From positions 2,976,001 to 3,040,000 of the forward strand of contig CM062385.1 in NCBI GenBank assembly GCA_031310005.1: a DNA stretch of 64,000 nucleotides, given 5' to 3'. This stretch comes from Dactylellina haptotyla. Taxonomy: Eukaryota > Ascomycota > Orbiliomycetes > Orbiliales > Orbiliaceae. A program made the translations under genes and the position numbers. Each line of letters starts with the position of its first letter. The first letter of the stretch is position 1. The notes beneath the pieces are model-generated. The model saw only the letters and a program-made list of their open reading frames with translations, ran no database searches and was not told the DNA's origin. Shown piece by piece: positions 50,501-60,016 of this stretch.

Positions 50501-51472
50501 AAGTTGTAGTATAATATTTTGTTAGCCTATATATATTCCTAGACGTCTATAGACTTAGGTAAGATATATAAAAAGTTAAATGGGTAGTATTGGACTCGCA
50601 ATCCGAATATTCAGAGCTTAGAGAACCCAAAGTTTGTGTAGCTTGTTCATTTTATCATTTTTTTAGGCTTAGGATTCGACGTCTTTTTAAAATTCCAGTT
50701 TTCACGCAACCTCTTGGGGAAGATCCAAGGGGCACATCTGGCAACGAGGCTACATCCAAGGCTATGACTTTTGGTAAAATGTGACAACACGAATCCCGAA
50801 ACTTTTCGCCGTCATGCGATGCACGTGTGCTAGCTAAATGGATCTTGCCACCCGTCGGACCCACACAAATGATAGCCTCGCGCACAACTTGCGCGACCCC
50901 GACATACCCTCTGGCCCGTGTGTACCAAAATAAGGAAACTCGTCCTGCAGGATGACCCGCTCTATGTGCGGCTGAAGTTAGTTCCATGTAGCTGTGTTGA
51001 AATACATTGCATGCACACGCGTATGGAAGATATCCACGGCGAGATGGTTTTCTTAAGCTCTTTCCACACTCTCACCTTAGGCCGCGTTTGGAGCGGGGCA
51101 AGGAGTTTAAAATTTTCAAGCCTCGCTGCATGGTTTCGGTCGTCCTCCAAAGCACAGATGCCGATAAGAGGCACAGATGAGGGGCATACATTGCCTCAAT
51201 ACCAGGCTACTTAGGTATACCTGAACTGAACTATTAGCTATTGCAGGTTGTATTTTAACATCATGCCAACCCCATTCAATGTAGTCCTTTTCCTGGAGCT
51301 CGCCTCATCTTAGCCACTCACCCCAAACCTAAATTTGACGAATTGATATTTCTTCATTCCAATACTTTTGATTCCAATACTTTTGATCCCAGTTATTTAT
51401 AAGTCCCATAACAAAAATTGGTCATCCTCAAGGTTTTTAAATCAATTCTCGTTTATAAAAGCTTTATGCATA
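50501..51472. promoter_or_regulatory. Divergent spacer, GTPase members B and C
   Basis: This 970-base region separates the divergent genes B and C. A TATATAAAAAG stretch lies about 65 bases from the start of B. No gene was recognised. Confidence 0.45.
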
Positions 51473-53212
51473 ATGGACGGCTCGGGTGACACCGTGAATA
51501 TATTGGTCATTGGCCCCTCACAGAACGGGAAGAGCACTTTTATCAATAAGATCCGAGAAATGAGCCGTCCAACGGAACAAAAACAGGCAGAAGAAGGTGA
51601 CGGAAACTCTAGCTGCACAACTAAATGCGCTGAATATGTCTTTGATTTTCCAAGAACTCGTTATAGATTGTTCGACCATAAAAATGGCCAATACGTCCAT
51701 GTAGCTGAGGAAGACGAACAAACTTACTTTTCCGAACTCTGGCGTAAGAAGACATCTGATTTCTGTGAGATCCGACGTATTGAAGAAAACCCAAGATATT
51801 TTAATTTAAGAGTCATCGATACTCCTGGACTTGACGACAGCAACAGGGCAATTGCAGGGCAAGATGACCGCAATATAGCTGAGGTAATGGGTCACCTTCA
51901 CAGGATGGCGACAACACCGGAACTTCCAAAGTATATCACGGCATTGGTCTTGATACTCAATGTTGAAACTCCATTTTCGAACCACCTGCAAAAGATTTTC
52001 AAATACTACCAACTCTGTATGCCTAACCTATTTGGTGGCCTCGCGATTATCAATACGAGCTTTACTGCCGAAGTCTGGAAGACCAAGTTTAACGATAGTC
52101 GGCGGAAGAAAAGTCGAATGGAAAAGGTTACAAAAGCCTTCTCGGCAGATACATCGAAAGTCGACATGATGAGGGAACGAAGAGCGGACTTTGCGGCAAT
52201 ATTCGAAAGAGATGCGAGGCATTTCTTCATAGATAGTGTCCCTGACAAAATGCGAATCGTCGAACAACTAACCTCTCACAATCAAATGTACGACATCATC
52301 ACGTATCTGGCATGCCAGAGTCAGATGCCAGTCAACAATATCAAACTCTACAAAAGTCCTCGTATGGTGCAGATTGATGAGTTGCTGATCATCTGGCTCA
52401 ATGATGCTAGGCGCAACTTGATGGAGAAAGAGATGGAGCTCACCACCCATCTTGGAGAGGCCCAGGCAGTTCGCGCACAGAATGCAAAGAAACTCGAATC
52501 TCTCCATGCAGAGATCGAACAGTTGGAAAAGGAGCTCAGTATCTACGATAATGACGATGATTATACCCTGAAAACATACTCAACAGGTGGCCAAGACCGC
52601 GCATCCACACCAGCTCTCATGGGTAGATACATCATACGAACGAAAATCAAGAACACATATGTTATCAAAGAACCAGACTATCCAGGCTTTAAGGTAACAA
52701 CCTATAACGACGAGCCTTACGCACGATGGGGTATGCAAACGTTCACTGACAGTGAACGGTTGCAATGGGCTGGCCAATACGAAGGCAGCCCTGGTCACCT
52801 ACCTGTTCTTACCGCCAAGACACTTGTGTCCAACAAACAGTTCCACCGCAGCCAAATTACAAAATTAAGGACGGATATAATAGCTCGTTCGGCAGATCTT
52901 AATAGCCAGAAGGAGCTACATAAATACTTCTTATCGCAAGATTCCATCGATTCAGAAACCTTGGACCCTACTTTGAAACTCATTTCCCTTAGGTTACCAG
53001 AGATCGACAAACTAGTCAACTCTCTAGCCTCAGAGTGGCTTCCGCTTGATGAAGGACTTGACGATGCAGCACGTAAGAGATACAACAAAGATGTTAAGAA
53101 CAAGGTAAACCTGTATGATTTGGTGGAAACGGTCGAGAGTAAAGGTTACAAGGCCCTTGGTGAGAAGCTCCGGGAGATGATCGGAGCAAGCTCAAGCCCA
53201 TTCACCATGTAG
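51473..53212 (+). CDS. P-loop GTPase with coiled coils (cluster member C)
   Basis: A single exon; the ATG at 51473 gives MDGSGDTVNILVIGPSQNGKST, putting the P-loop at residues 14-22, and 579 residues in total. A start 35 codons upstream is in frame but adds a stretch unlike the paralogues. G3 is VIDTPGLDDSNR. The G4 position has LAIINTSFTAE, and HFFIDSVPD follows in the same place as in B and D. KLYKSPRMVQIDELL matches RLLKTPGMQSID of B. A coiled coil follows (ARRNLMEKEMELTTHLGEAQ), then a middle module with RWGMQTFTDSERLQWAGQYE, then a second helical region. No membrane segment. It is the only member on the plus strand and converges on D with 210 bases between stops. Confidence 0.82.
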   Translation: MDGSGDTVNILVIGPSQNGKSTFINKIREMSRPTEQKQAEEGDGNSSCTTKCAEYVFDFPRTRYRLFDHKNGQYVHVAEEDEQTYFSELWRKKTSDFCEIRRIEENPRYFNLRVIDTPGLDDSNRAIAGQDDRNIAEVMGHLHRMATTPELPKYITALVLILNVETPFSNHLQKIFKYYQLCMPNLFGGLAIINTSFTAEVWKTKFNDSRRKKSRMEKVTKAFSADTSKVDMMRERRADFAAIFERDARHFFIDSVPDKMRIVEQLTSHNQMYDIITYLACQSQMPVNNIKLYKSPRMVQIDELLIIWLNDARRNLMEKEMELTTHLGEAQAVRAQNAKKLESLHAEIEQLEKELSIYDNDDDYTLKTYSTGGQDRASTPALMGRYIIRTKIKNTYVIKEPDYPGFKVTTYNDEPYARWGMQTFTDSERLQWAGQYEGSPGHLPVLTAKTLVSNKQFHRSQITKLRTDIIARSADLNSQKELHKYFLSQDSIDSETLDPTLKLISLRLPEIDKLVNSLASEWLPLDEGLDDAARKRYNKDVKNKVNLYDLVETVESKGYKALGEKLREMIGASSSPFTM

Positions 53213-53422
53213 TCGAGATAGGCATTCGATTTATATACTTATAACAGTATGTATATAAGAGGTAATTTTTTTCAAAATAGGAATTAATTACTAAATCTCA
53301 TTCAATTCATCTTTTGAGACTTTTATCAGGGCCTATATAAAAGAGGGGCCTATACTAATGTAAATATAATTAACATTAGAGTCCAATTACAACCACTTAT
53401 ACGCTAATGTAATGTAGAGTAT

Positions 53423-56134
53423 TTATAACACTGCTGCTTGTGACCACACTCCATCATCGACCCAATCCCCACCTCCCTCATCATCAACACTACCGGAATT
53501 GACTGCTGATAAAATCAACTTTTGGTATGCTATACTTTTATAAGGTTGAATAAAAGCTTTCACTGCGTTCTCGTCGTGCCAGGCCTTCCCGGCACCCGAG
53601 GGAGGCTGAACGGACCAGGTCTTCTCAATTGCCTTTTTTAAGATCGTGAATACACCAACACTATGATCAGAAGCATTAATATGAGATTTCGAAAACTGTT
53701 CAATTGCGACTTGGGAGGAAAGGTGCAAAGTTTTTTTGAGCCGCCATTCTTCAAGACTTGATTCTCCGACACTGATCGATTCCTCCAAGCTACTTATTAT
53801 AGGGGATAATTCTTCAAGAGCACTATCCCATATACTATCGAGGTACTTGGATCGCCGTTTAATATCGTTTTCGATTGACTTATGTCGTTCTCGCAGTTTA
53901 GAATAGGTTTCCCGTAGATAAGGGGCGAGTTCCAGGCCGATTTTGAGATCATTTGGGAAATCGCATTTATTGGAATTTGTCGTCGTGAATTCTTCCAGCA
54001 TATGCATAGAGCCCTCGCTTCCCAATTGCGCAATAATCCTCTCTTTAGTATGTTTCAAATTCAGTAACAACTTAGCTTTCTCTACTAGATCCTCTTCTAA
54101 AAATTTTATTACTGTGCCGCATATCATCTCCATTTGGTAGTGTTTTCTGCTCTGTCTGCTGAGTTCTAGCTGAATGTCTTGCTCTTTCAGCTCGCCCTTC
54201 GGTTTTGGAAGAAGCTTTGCCGGAATTCTTGGCGTCAGTCTGTAACCTTCTGCCATACAGTATATGTCGTTTGTCAGCAGATAGTGACCAGATTCCGATA
54301 ATTTATTAAGAGGTAGATAGTCTAGTCCAAGGGGATCTCTAATGCTAGCGTTCAAAGACGTAAATTCGTGGGAAATTACTTGACGTCGGGCATTCGATTC
54401 ATTTCTTTTTTGAGTATTTTTCGAGAGATTTCTTTCTTCTAAAGAAATAAGTCGATCGACGCGAGCGCAATCCTCATCCAAGGTCTTGATATCATCTGCC
54501 TTTACGTCCCTCGTGTGGCCGAAAACGGTTATGACGCCTCCAGCTTTTTCGTTCCATCCGGCCTTAAATCTGGCTTGGCATCTTTTCGTTCCTTTTCCAT
54601 ACTCGCTACCATTGATAGAAATCCATCGGCCCCGATTGCCTTCTTCTGACCTTAAGACTTTGCTGATAGTATGTCTGGTACTTATATCGAACTCAACAGA
54701 AGGCCATTGGTCCCAAAATGAAGAATCAACCCAGGACTCTCGTCTATCAATTTCCAAATCGTCTGGTTTATCAAAATCCCTCCGTTTGGCTTTCCACTTG
54801 TCTATCTCTTCCTTATATGATTTAATCTTCGACTCTGATATTAAGATCTGCTGATCGAGAAGTTTTATAGACTTTTGAATATCTTTGTCTTCAATCTGAA
54901 GGGAAGATATGTAGCTTTTCAAGGTCGATGAAAGGGCCACATCTATAGAACTATCGGTTTTCTGAAACTTGAGATCGCACACCTGGACTCCTTGTGATTC
55001 GTTTACATGGAAGAAAAATCTGGATAATTCACTATCAGCAAAGTGGGCGCTTAGCGGTTCATCTCCAGTTCGGTCGGGCCGGTTATTTATAAAGAAATGC
55101 TCTGCTTGGATTCCAAAAAATTTCTCAGATTCTTTGATGCGACTTAAGCCAGGAGCTTGGAACATTGTTGTATTTGTGAATTTGGTGTGAATAATATAGT
55201 AATTGACTTTGATTCCGGTGCTCTTGAACATATCCACGAAGAGCTGGAGTTGCGCCAGCTCCTCTCCAAATACTTTTGCTCTCTGAATTACTAGACAGAC
55301 TCCATGTATTTCAGATACTTTGGAAATGGCTTGGATTATTTTGAGGCGGTGTGCCTCGTCGACCAGATTCCGAGACGCTTGAAAAGCTGCTTTCTCCGCT
55401 TCAGCCGCCGACATGCCACTTTTTTTGAACTCTTCGATCTGTGTTTTAATACCAGAAGAATCGCTCAGCCCAGGGGTGTCAATCATGTTGAGACAAAGCC
55501 TACTACCGGAATCCGATGGCTCTTGTGGCTCTAAGCCCTTAAGGAGTTCCCAGGGTGATACTCTAAAATTCTGGGCAACATCATACCGTGCCTTTGTTGT
55601 TGGGTGGGTTCTTTGGACCCATTCGAGCGGCTCGGCTTTGCGGCTTATACAGTTGTCGTTCTCATCGTAGGTTATGGTTACAACGGAACCCTCCGAATCA
55701 TGCCTGATATCGACTCTCTGGTCATTTCGTTTCGTAATGAACCGCTTGATCTTGACCAAGACAGGGTATTTGGATACATTCTTAGTTTCGGAGTAGGTTC
55801 CTCTTCCTGTCGCGGGTCGGCTCGGTGTGAGGGGTTTGCTCCCAGAGTAGTCTAGAACGGATTCAATGAATGAGGACTTCCCATTCTGTGTGAGTCCAAG
55901 CACTACAATGTTTTTGATGTCGCGTTTATGTGCCGGCTTTTGTGGAAGCGATAATGGGAGAGCTGGTGTTGCTAGCACTGGGGTTGGTATCTTCCGCGAT
56001 TGGGCTCGGTTTCGGGGCATCTCGCGAATTATGATGTCCAGAAATTTCAGGAGGAACCAGAACACGAGTGGAAAAATTGAGTCGATTATTATGCAATAAA
56101 TCAAGACTAGGAAAGTTACAAGAATTGGTCCCAT
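53423..56134 (-). CDS. Membrane-anchored P-loop GTPase with long coiled coils (cluster member D)
   Basis: A single exon of 903 residues, the longest of the four. The first 36 residues are strongly hydrophobic (PILVTFLVLIYCIIIDSIFP and LVFWFLLKFLDIII), one long or two short membrane segments, absent from B and C; a start at MPRNRAQS (residue 39) would remove it. The P-loop is VVLGLTQNGKSSFIE (80-88), G3 is LNMIDTPGLSDSSGI, the G4 position reads YYIIHTKFTNT, and HFFINNRPD follows. The middle module has GRWISINGSEYGKGTKRCQA and GWNEKAGGVITVFGH. Two long coiled-coil regions flank it. The anchor suggests an N-terminal membrane-tethered G domain, similar in principle to GIMAP or dynamin-like membrane GTPases, but sequence alone does not show membrane remodelling. 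Confidence 0.8.
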   Translation of the reverse strand: MGPILVTFLVLIYCIIIDSIFPLVFWFLLKFLDIIIREMPRNRAQSRKIPTPVLATPALPLSLPQKPAHKRDIKNIVVLGLTQNGKSSFIESVLDYSGSKPLTPSRPATGRGTYSETKNVSKYPVLVKIKRFITKRNDQRVDIRHDSEGSVVTITYDENDNCISRKAEPLEWVQRTHPTTKARYDVAQNFRVSPWELLKGLEPQEPSDSGSRLCLNMIDTPGLSDSSGIKTQIEEFKKSGMSAAEAEKAAFQASRNLVDEAHRLKIIQAISKVSEIHGVCLVIQRAKVFGEELAQLQLFVDMFKSTGIKVNYYIIHTKFTNTTMFQAPGLSRIKESEKFFGIQAEHFFINNRPDRTGDEPLSAHFADSELSRFFFHVNESQGVQVCDLKFQKTDSSIDVALSSTLKSYISSLQIEDKDIQKSIKLLDQQILISESKIKSYKEEIDKWKAKRRDFDKPDDLEIDRRESWVDSSFWDQWPSVEFDISTRHTISKVLRSEEGNRGRWISINGSEYGKGTKRCQARFKAGWNEKAGGVITVFGHTRDVKADDIKTLDEDCARVDRLISLEERNLSKNTQKRNESNARRQVISHEFTSLNASIRDPLGLDYLPLNKLSESGHYLLTNDIYCMAEGYRLTPRIPAKLLPKPKGELKEQDIQLELSRQSRKHYQMEMICGTVIKFLEEDLVEKAKLLLNLKHTKERIIAQLGSEGSMHMLEEFTTTNSNKCDFPNDLKIGLELAPYLRETYSKLRERHKSIENDIKRRSKYLDSIWDSALEELSPIISSLEESISVGESSLEEWRLKKTLHLSSQVAIEQFSKSHINASDHSVGVFTILKKAIEKTWSVQPPSGAGKAWHDENAVKAFIQPYKSIAYQKLILSAVNSGSVDDEGGGDWVDDGVWSQAAVL

Positions 56135-56829
56135 AGGTTAGATATCTTTGTTTGTAGGGATCTCTATCGTCTGGGATGTTAAGGGATCGATGTCCGCAAA
56201 CGTTCGGTCAGCTGTATTAAGTGATCAGATATCGGGAGCGCGGCTTGAAACTTTGAGGGATGGTATTTCTCCAGACCAGACCTTTTTTGCATATACAAAG
56301 CGGACAATAATTCCAGCCTTCCGGCTTAGACTCACCTACAGGAGTATGGAGTACCTGTGGCGAAAGGGCAGCCAGAGCTGAATTATATCAGCCTCGACAA
56401 CCGTTAATTTACAACCCAACACAAAAGGATACTTTGCTTTACGTATCACTATTCAATCACTGGATACCCAAAGCTTGTGAAGATATTCGTAATAACACTC
56501 TGAGAAATATCTGTGAGAATAAATAATGACATGAAATCTGAGTGGGATTGTTTTGCCTCTTTCACTTGTTTTATTTGGATAGACTAATCCGAAGTATTCC
56601 GTTATACTGGAGGGTTTAAGCGCGATAGGATGGAAAATTAGTGAGATAGATAATTGTACAAGAGGTACTTTTAGACCAGCAATGCGCCCAAAAGTAAACA
56701 ATCCAATCTAAAAAACGTCTGATCTATATGGACCTGGTATTCCATCACTTGCAAGGAGCACAATCAAACAAGCAGACTATTTCTTTGGACTATATAGACG
56801 AAAATTCCTCAGTTTCTCATTAATATATA
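56135..56829. other. Spacer upstream of GTPase member D
   Basis: Promoter of D and 3' region of the small secreted protein. AT-rich in its right half; no gene recognised. Confidence 0.5.
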
Positions 56830-57432
56830 CTAAACAAAGCAATGGGATGCACTCATATTCGCCAGTATAATATTATCCCCATCCCACGGCGGTAGATAGC
56901 GCCCGCCTTCGAGTGGCCGAGGAATCCACCCACTATCGATACAATACGGCAGCATATCCTTATTCGCTACGTCCACGAAACTCCTCCCAGCGGTCGGCTC
57001 CACATCAGTATGCCACGCTTGAAATTTCTCCTCCCCGCGCTCTCCGAGATAATATTGTAAATAGTCACGATGCAGTTGTGGGCTCAACCGGAATTTCCAA
57101 GGTAAGGCACTACTGAATACACATTCTTCGCCAGGACTACCGGTACACCGACGGTAAGGTGGTTCGAGGTCGTGGTCTATGCGTGTCGCGTTACCGTCAT
57201 ATATGCGAACGTAGAGGTCGTCATATACTGTAATATCTTGGTGGTATTTCCAATTGTAGGTGTTGCTACTATACCTGGACCACCAAACTCGGATCATGCA
57301 GTTCCCGGGAACCCAGCTTTGGGTACCACAGGCTGATGTCGGCGGATCCGGAGTCTGTGCTGCTATAGGCGTCAGCCGCTCCAAGATAAGGGTGAGCAAT
57401 AAACCAAATTTTGATTTTTTTAGCCATTCCAT
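56830..57432 (-). CDS. Small Cys-containing secreted protein
   Basis: A single-exon frame of 200 residues, not recognised. The N-terminus (MEWLKKSKFGLLLTLILERLTPIAAQ) is a signal peptide with cleavage after Ala-Ala-Gln or nearby. The mature part has six Cys (SACGTQ, GNCMIRV, RRCTG, EECVF, PYCID, SHCFV), enough for three disulfides, and is rich in Trp and Tyr (IRVWWSRYSSNTYNWKYH, LPPWDGDN). No catalytic motif is visible. Size, signal peptide and Cys number fit a secreted effector-like or surface protein. It lies between the GTPase cluster and another secreted-protein gene. Confidence 0.65.
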   Translation of the reverse strand: MEWLKKSKFGLLLTLILERLTPIAAQTPDPPTSACGTQSWVPGNCMIRVWWSRYSSNTYNWKYHQDITVYDDLYVRIYDGNATRIDHDLEPPYRRCTGSPGEECVFSSALPWKFRLSPQLHRDYLQYYLGERGEEKFQAWHTDVEPTAGRSFVDVANKDMLPYCIDSGWIPRPLEGGRYLPPWDGDNIILANMSASHCFV

Positions 57433-57907
57433 AGTATAACTTCTTTAATTTAAATTCTTCTTAGGCGACTAGGGTTTCTCAGTGATCATGAATTGTTCTT
57501 TTTTTTGAATAGAAAATTTGTTAATTTTGAAGATGAACACGCAATATATATCCTTTAGGGGCCAGAAGGGCATGAAAGAATGTATATTTATAGGAAGTTC
57601 TTTGCCACAGTGAGAATTCGATAAATGCGCCCCGAGCATAAATAAAATTATAGAGTGAAGCACCTGCGCTGAATACAAAACCAGAATTGCCAACTTGAAG
57701 TTGGTGACACAGCTAGCAAAGGCGTTTTTCCAGCTTTTGTTGTAACTAAGTACTTAGTTTTTGAGAAGATACAACCTACAAGTCTCGGAACCAACCCGAA
57801 ATTAGGTTACTTAGTTCGGTTCGAGACTGAAAACCTACTACTATGCCGTACAACATATTTTCTAAATCAACACTTAGAAATGAAGCTTAACTTTAAAAAT
57901 AGCTGAT
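57433..57907. other. Spacer between two secreted-protein genes
   Basis: AT-rich, upstream of the small secreted protein and downstream of the six-exon gene. A 74-codon open frame on the minus strand is not protein-like. No element recognised. Confidence 0.5.
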
Positions 57908-60016
57908 CTAGTTCGCGGTTGCAGTGCTAGTTTTCTTCCCTTTCTTCGCCCCTTTCGTCTTAGTCTTCTTTCCTGCCTTCTTCTTCGTTGCCATTGTTGA
58001 CGCTGCCGGCGTTTCAGCAGCAAGTGCGGCAGTCACATCCAGCGTTGTCTCGCCTTCCTTCACCGACTTGTCGATGGCTTTGTTTTTAGCGTTTCCCTTG
58101 CCGTTATCCTTTCCTTTAGCCTTCCCCTTCCCCTTCCCCTTCCCCTTAGCGTTCTTTGATTTAGTCGGGTCGTCTCTCGCCAATTCCAAGACATCTGCGT
58201 CCGTGTGCGAATCCGGGGTAACCTCGTGGACGGCAGAAAGCTGCTTTTGGCCTTTCCAGGCAGTCAGATCTGCCGGATTCAGCATGCCGTTCAGCTCTTC
58301 TTTATTCGGCTTATCTTGGTGAGCATAGTTCCACATTTTGATTGTCGTATCAAGTGTAGTTTTGCTCAGCTCGGCTGTCATCCTATACGTGAGAGCCTTA
58401 TTAGCTACGAGTGTGCGTACTAGCCTATCAAATATAAAACGTACCCTACGTAGACACTACCTGCTGTTTTATCAATCCCCTGGTCCACCAAGAACGCCCC
58501 CACTTGTTGCGAATATCTTCCCATCTGAGTGTTCACGTTGACAACCATAGATGAAGTTACTTTATTCCCAACACCATCCGCGAGAAGACCGAAGGAACCG
58601 CCCGTGAGCACGTTGATAGTTGCCTCTTTGGCGAAAGTCGCCCATGTGAGATCGTCAATCTCGGCTTGGGTTTGAGAATTGGGAATTTTTCTTCTTATAG
58701 TATCCTGGAGAACCAAGCCCCAGCCCGTACCTACTACGGTACCCCGCTGTCGCCGCGGCTGTGAGCATCGCGATACCGAAAGGGGCCACTGCGATGGTCC
58801 CGAGTGTGCCTACGATGGCGACCACAGATGCATAAGTAGCTTTAGCTAAGGCGCGATCTCTTTGTGCCTGGATACAAGTTAACACGGCGTGTAGTAAAAA
58901 ATGTACAAGATGGTGCTTACAGTATTCCCTGAAACGTCATGCATGAACGCGACAAGATATCCGAAGAACGGAAGACCTTCTGCAAAGGTGGTTATAACTC
59001 CATCCCTACTGAAAAACATATCGCTTCTATATGTAGTTTCCGCGCGTGTAACATTAGCAATGCTATAATAGTCATAGATGATTAAATCAATTGGTGGGGA
59101 CTAGCCTTACGGCTGACGCAAAACCAATTTTCCGTTATCATTGGCCAGAAAGTCCTCAATTGCGATCGTCAGAGTTTGACCGAGATTGTGATCCAGAGGG
59201 GGGAACTGTATCATCAACGGGTCATTGCTCAGCATCGGTTGTAAATAATATTTATCGGGAGTCACGGCGAGCAAATACGCCTCTTTGCTAAGGTTTGGAA
59301 TTTGCAATAAATCGAATGACGCTGACTGAGGGTATCCCTTGAGGTCCTCAAGGTTGCAGGTGTAGTTCATGCTGGTGATCGCTCCGTCCGCTGCCCTGTT
59401 TATAACAAGATTAAAGTTTGACCCGGACCTGGCGATATTATCTGACCTAAATCATAATCCGATTTCAATTCTGTTAGCTCTTGTATTTGAAGACCACATT
59501 TATGTCCTTTCGCAGATTTGATAGTCCCTACGTTTTGCGAAAAAATAGACGCACGTTCTTCTCATTTGTTCCAGTATAGAACAAATGATGTGTCAAATCC
59601 GCTGAGATTTCTTTCCCACCGAATACATCCGGTCGAAGTTGACCCTTGAAGATCGGTCTCCCGTTCTCGACCTCGACTCGGTGGAACACGGATCTATCCC
59701 TTAAACCTTGAGCGCCGGGGGTAAGGTCAAATTCGCCAGTTTGGCCATTGATCCCAATTTGCTCGTCGAGGTTTATAGAGAACTCCACGTATCCAGCCTC
59801 CCTATTGGACCAAAGCTTGGGTATGACACTGGTGATCGTGAGAACACCCTTATCGTCCAAGGTGAACTTCTTATAATCTGGGTGGATCAGTGCAGTTACC
59901 GAATATAACCCAGGAATAGATTTTAAATCTACTTTCTCGTTATCCAAGATTACAGTATCGTCCGCAGCAGAGAGACCGCAAACGCCCATAAGGGCGATGA
60001 CAAAAGTAACATTCAT
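57908..60016 (-). CDS. Six-exon secreted hypothetical protein with hydrophobic segment and Lys/Gly-rich tail
   Basis: Not recognised. Separate open frames join into one gene of 603 residues: exons 59532-60016, 59111-59446, 58921-59062, 58743-58867, 58445-58693 and 57908-58382, all in phase. The fourth intron (58694-58742) is the least sure, having a weak CTATAAG acceptor. A signal peptide (MNVTFVIALMGVCGLSAAD) leads into beta-rich sequence (GLYSVTALIHPDYKKFTLDD, HHLFYTGTNEKNVRLFF), then the YTCNLEDLKGYPQSASF region, a 35-residue Ala/Gly/Val hydrophobic helix pair (ASVVAIVGTLGTIAVAPFGI) and an Ala/Gly stretch (NVLTGGSFGLLADGVGNKV). The last exon holds a low-complexity GKGKGKGKAKGK tail. A secreted or membrane-inserting protein is suggested; activity unknown. 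Confidence 0.65.
58121..58147. repeat. CCCCTT hexamer repeat inside an exon
   Basis: A run of CCCCTT units on the plus strand encodes the Gly-Lys repeat of the last exon of the six-exon gene on the minus strand. Such runs commonly vary in copy number between strains. Confidence 0.8.
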
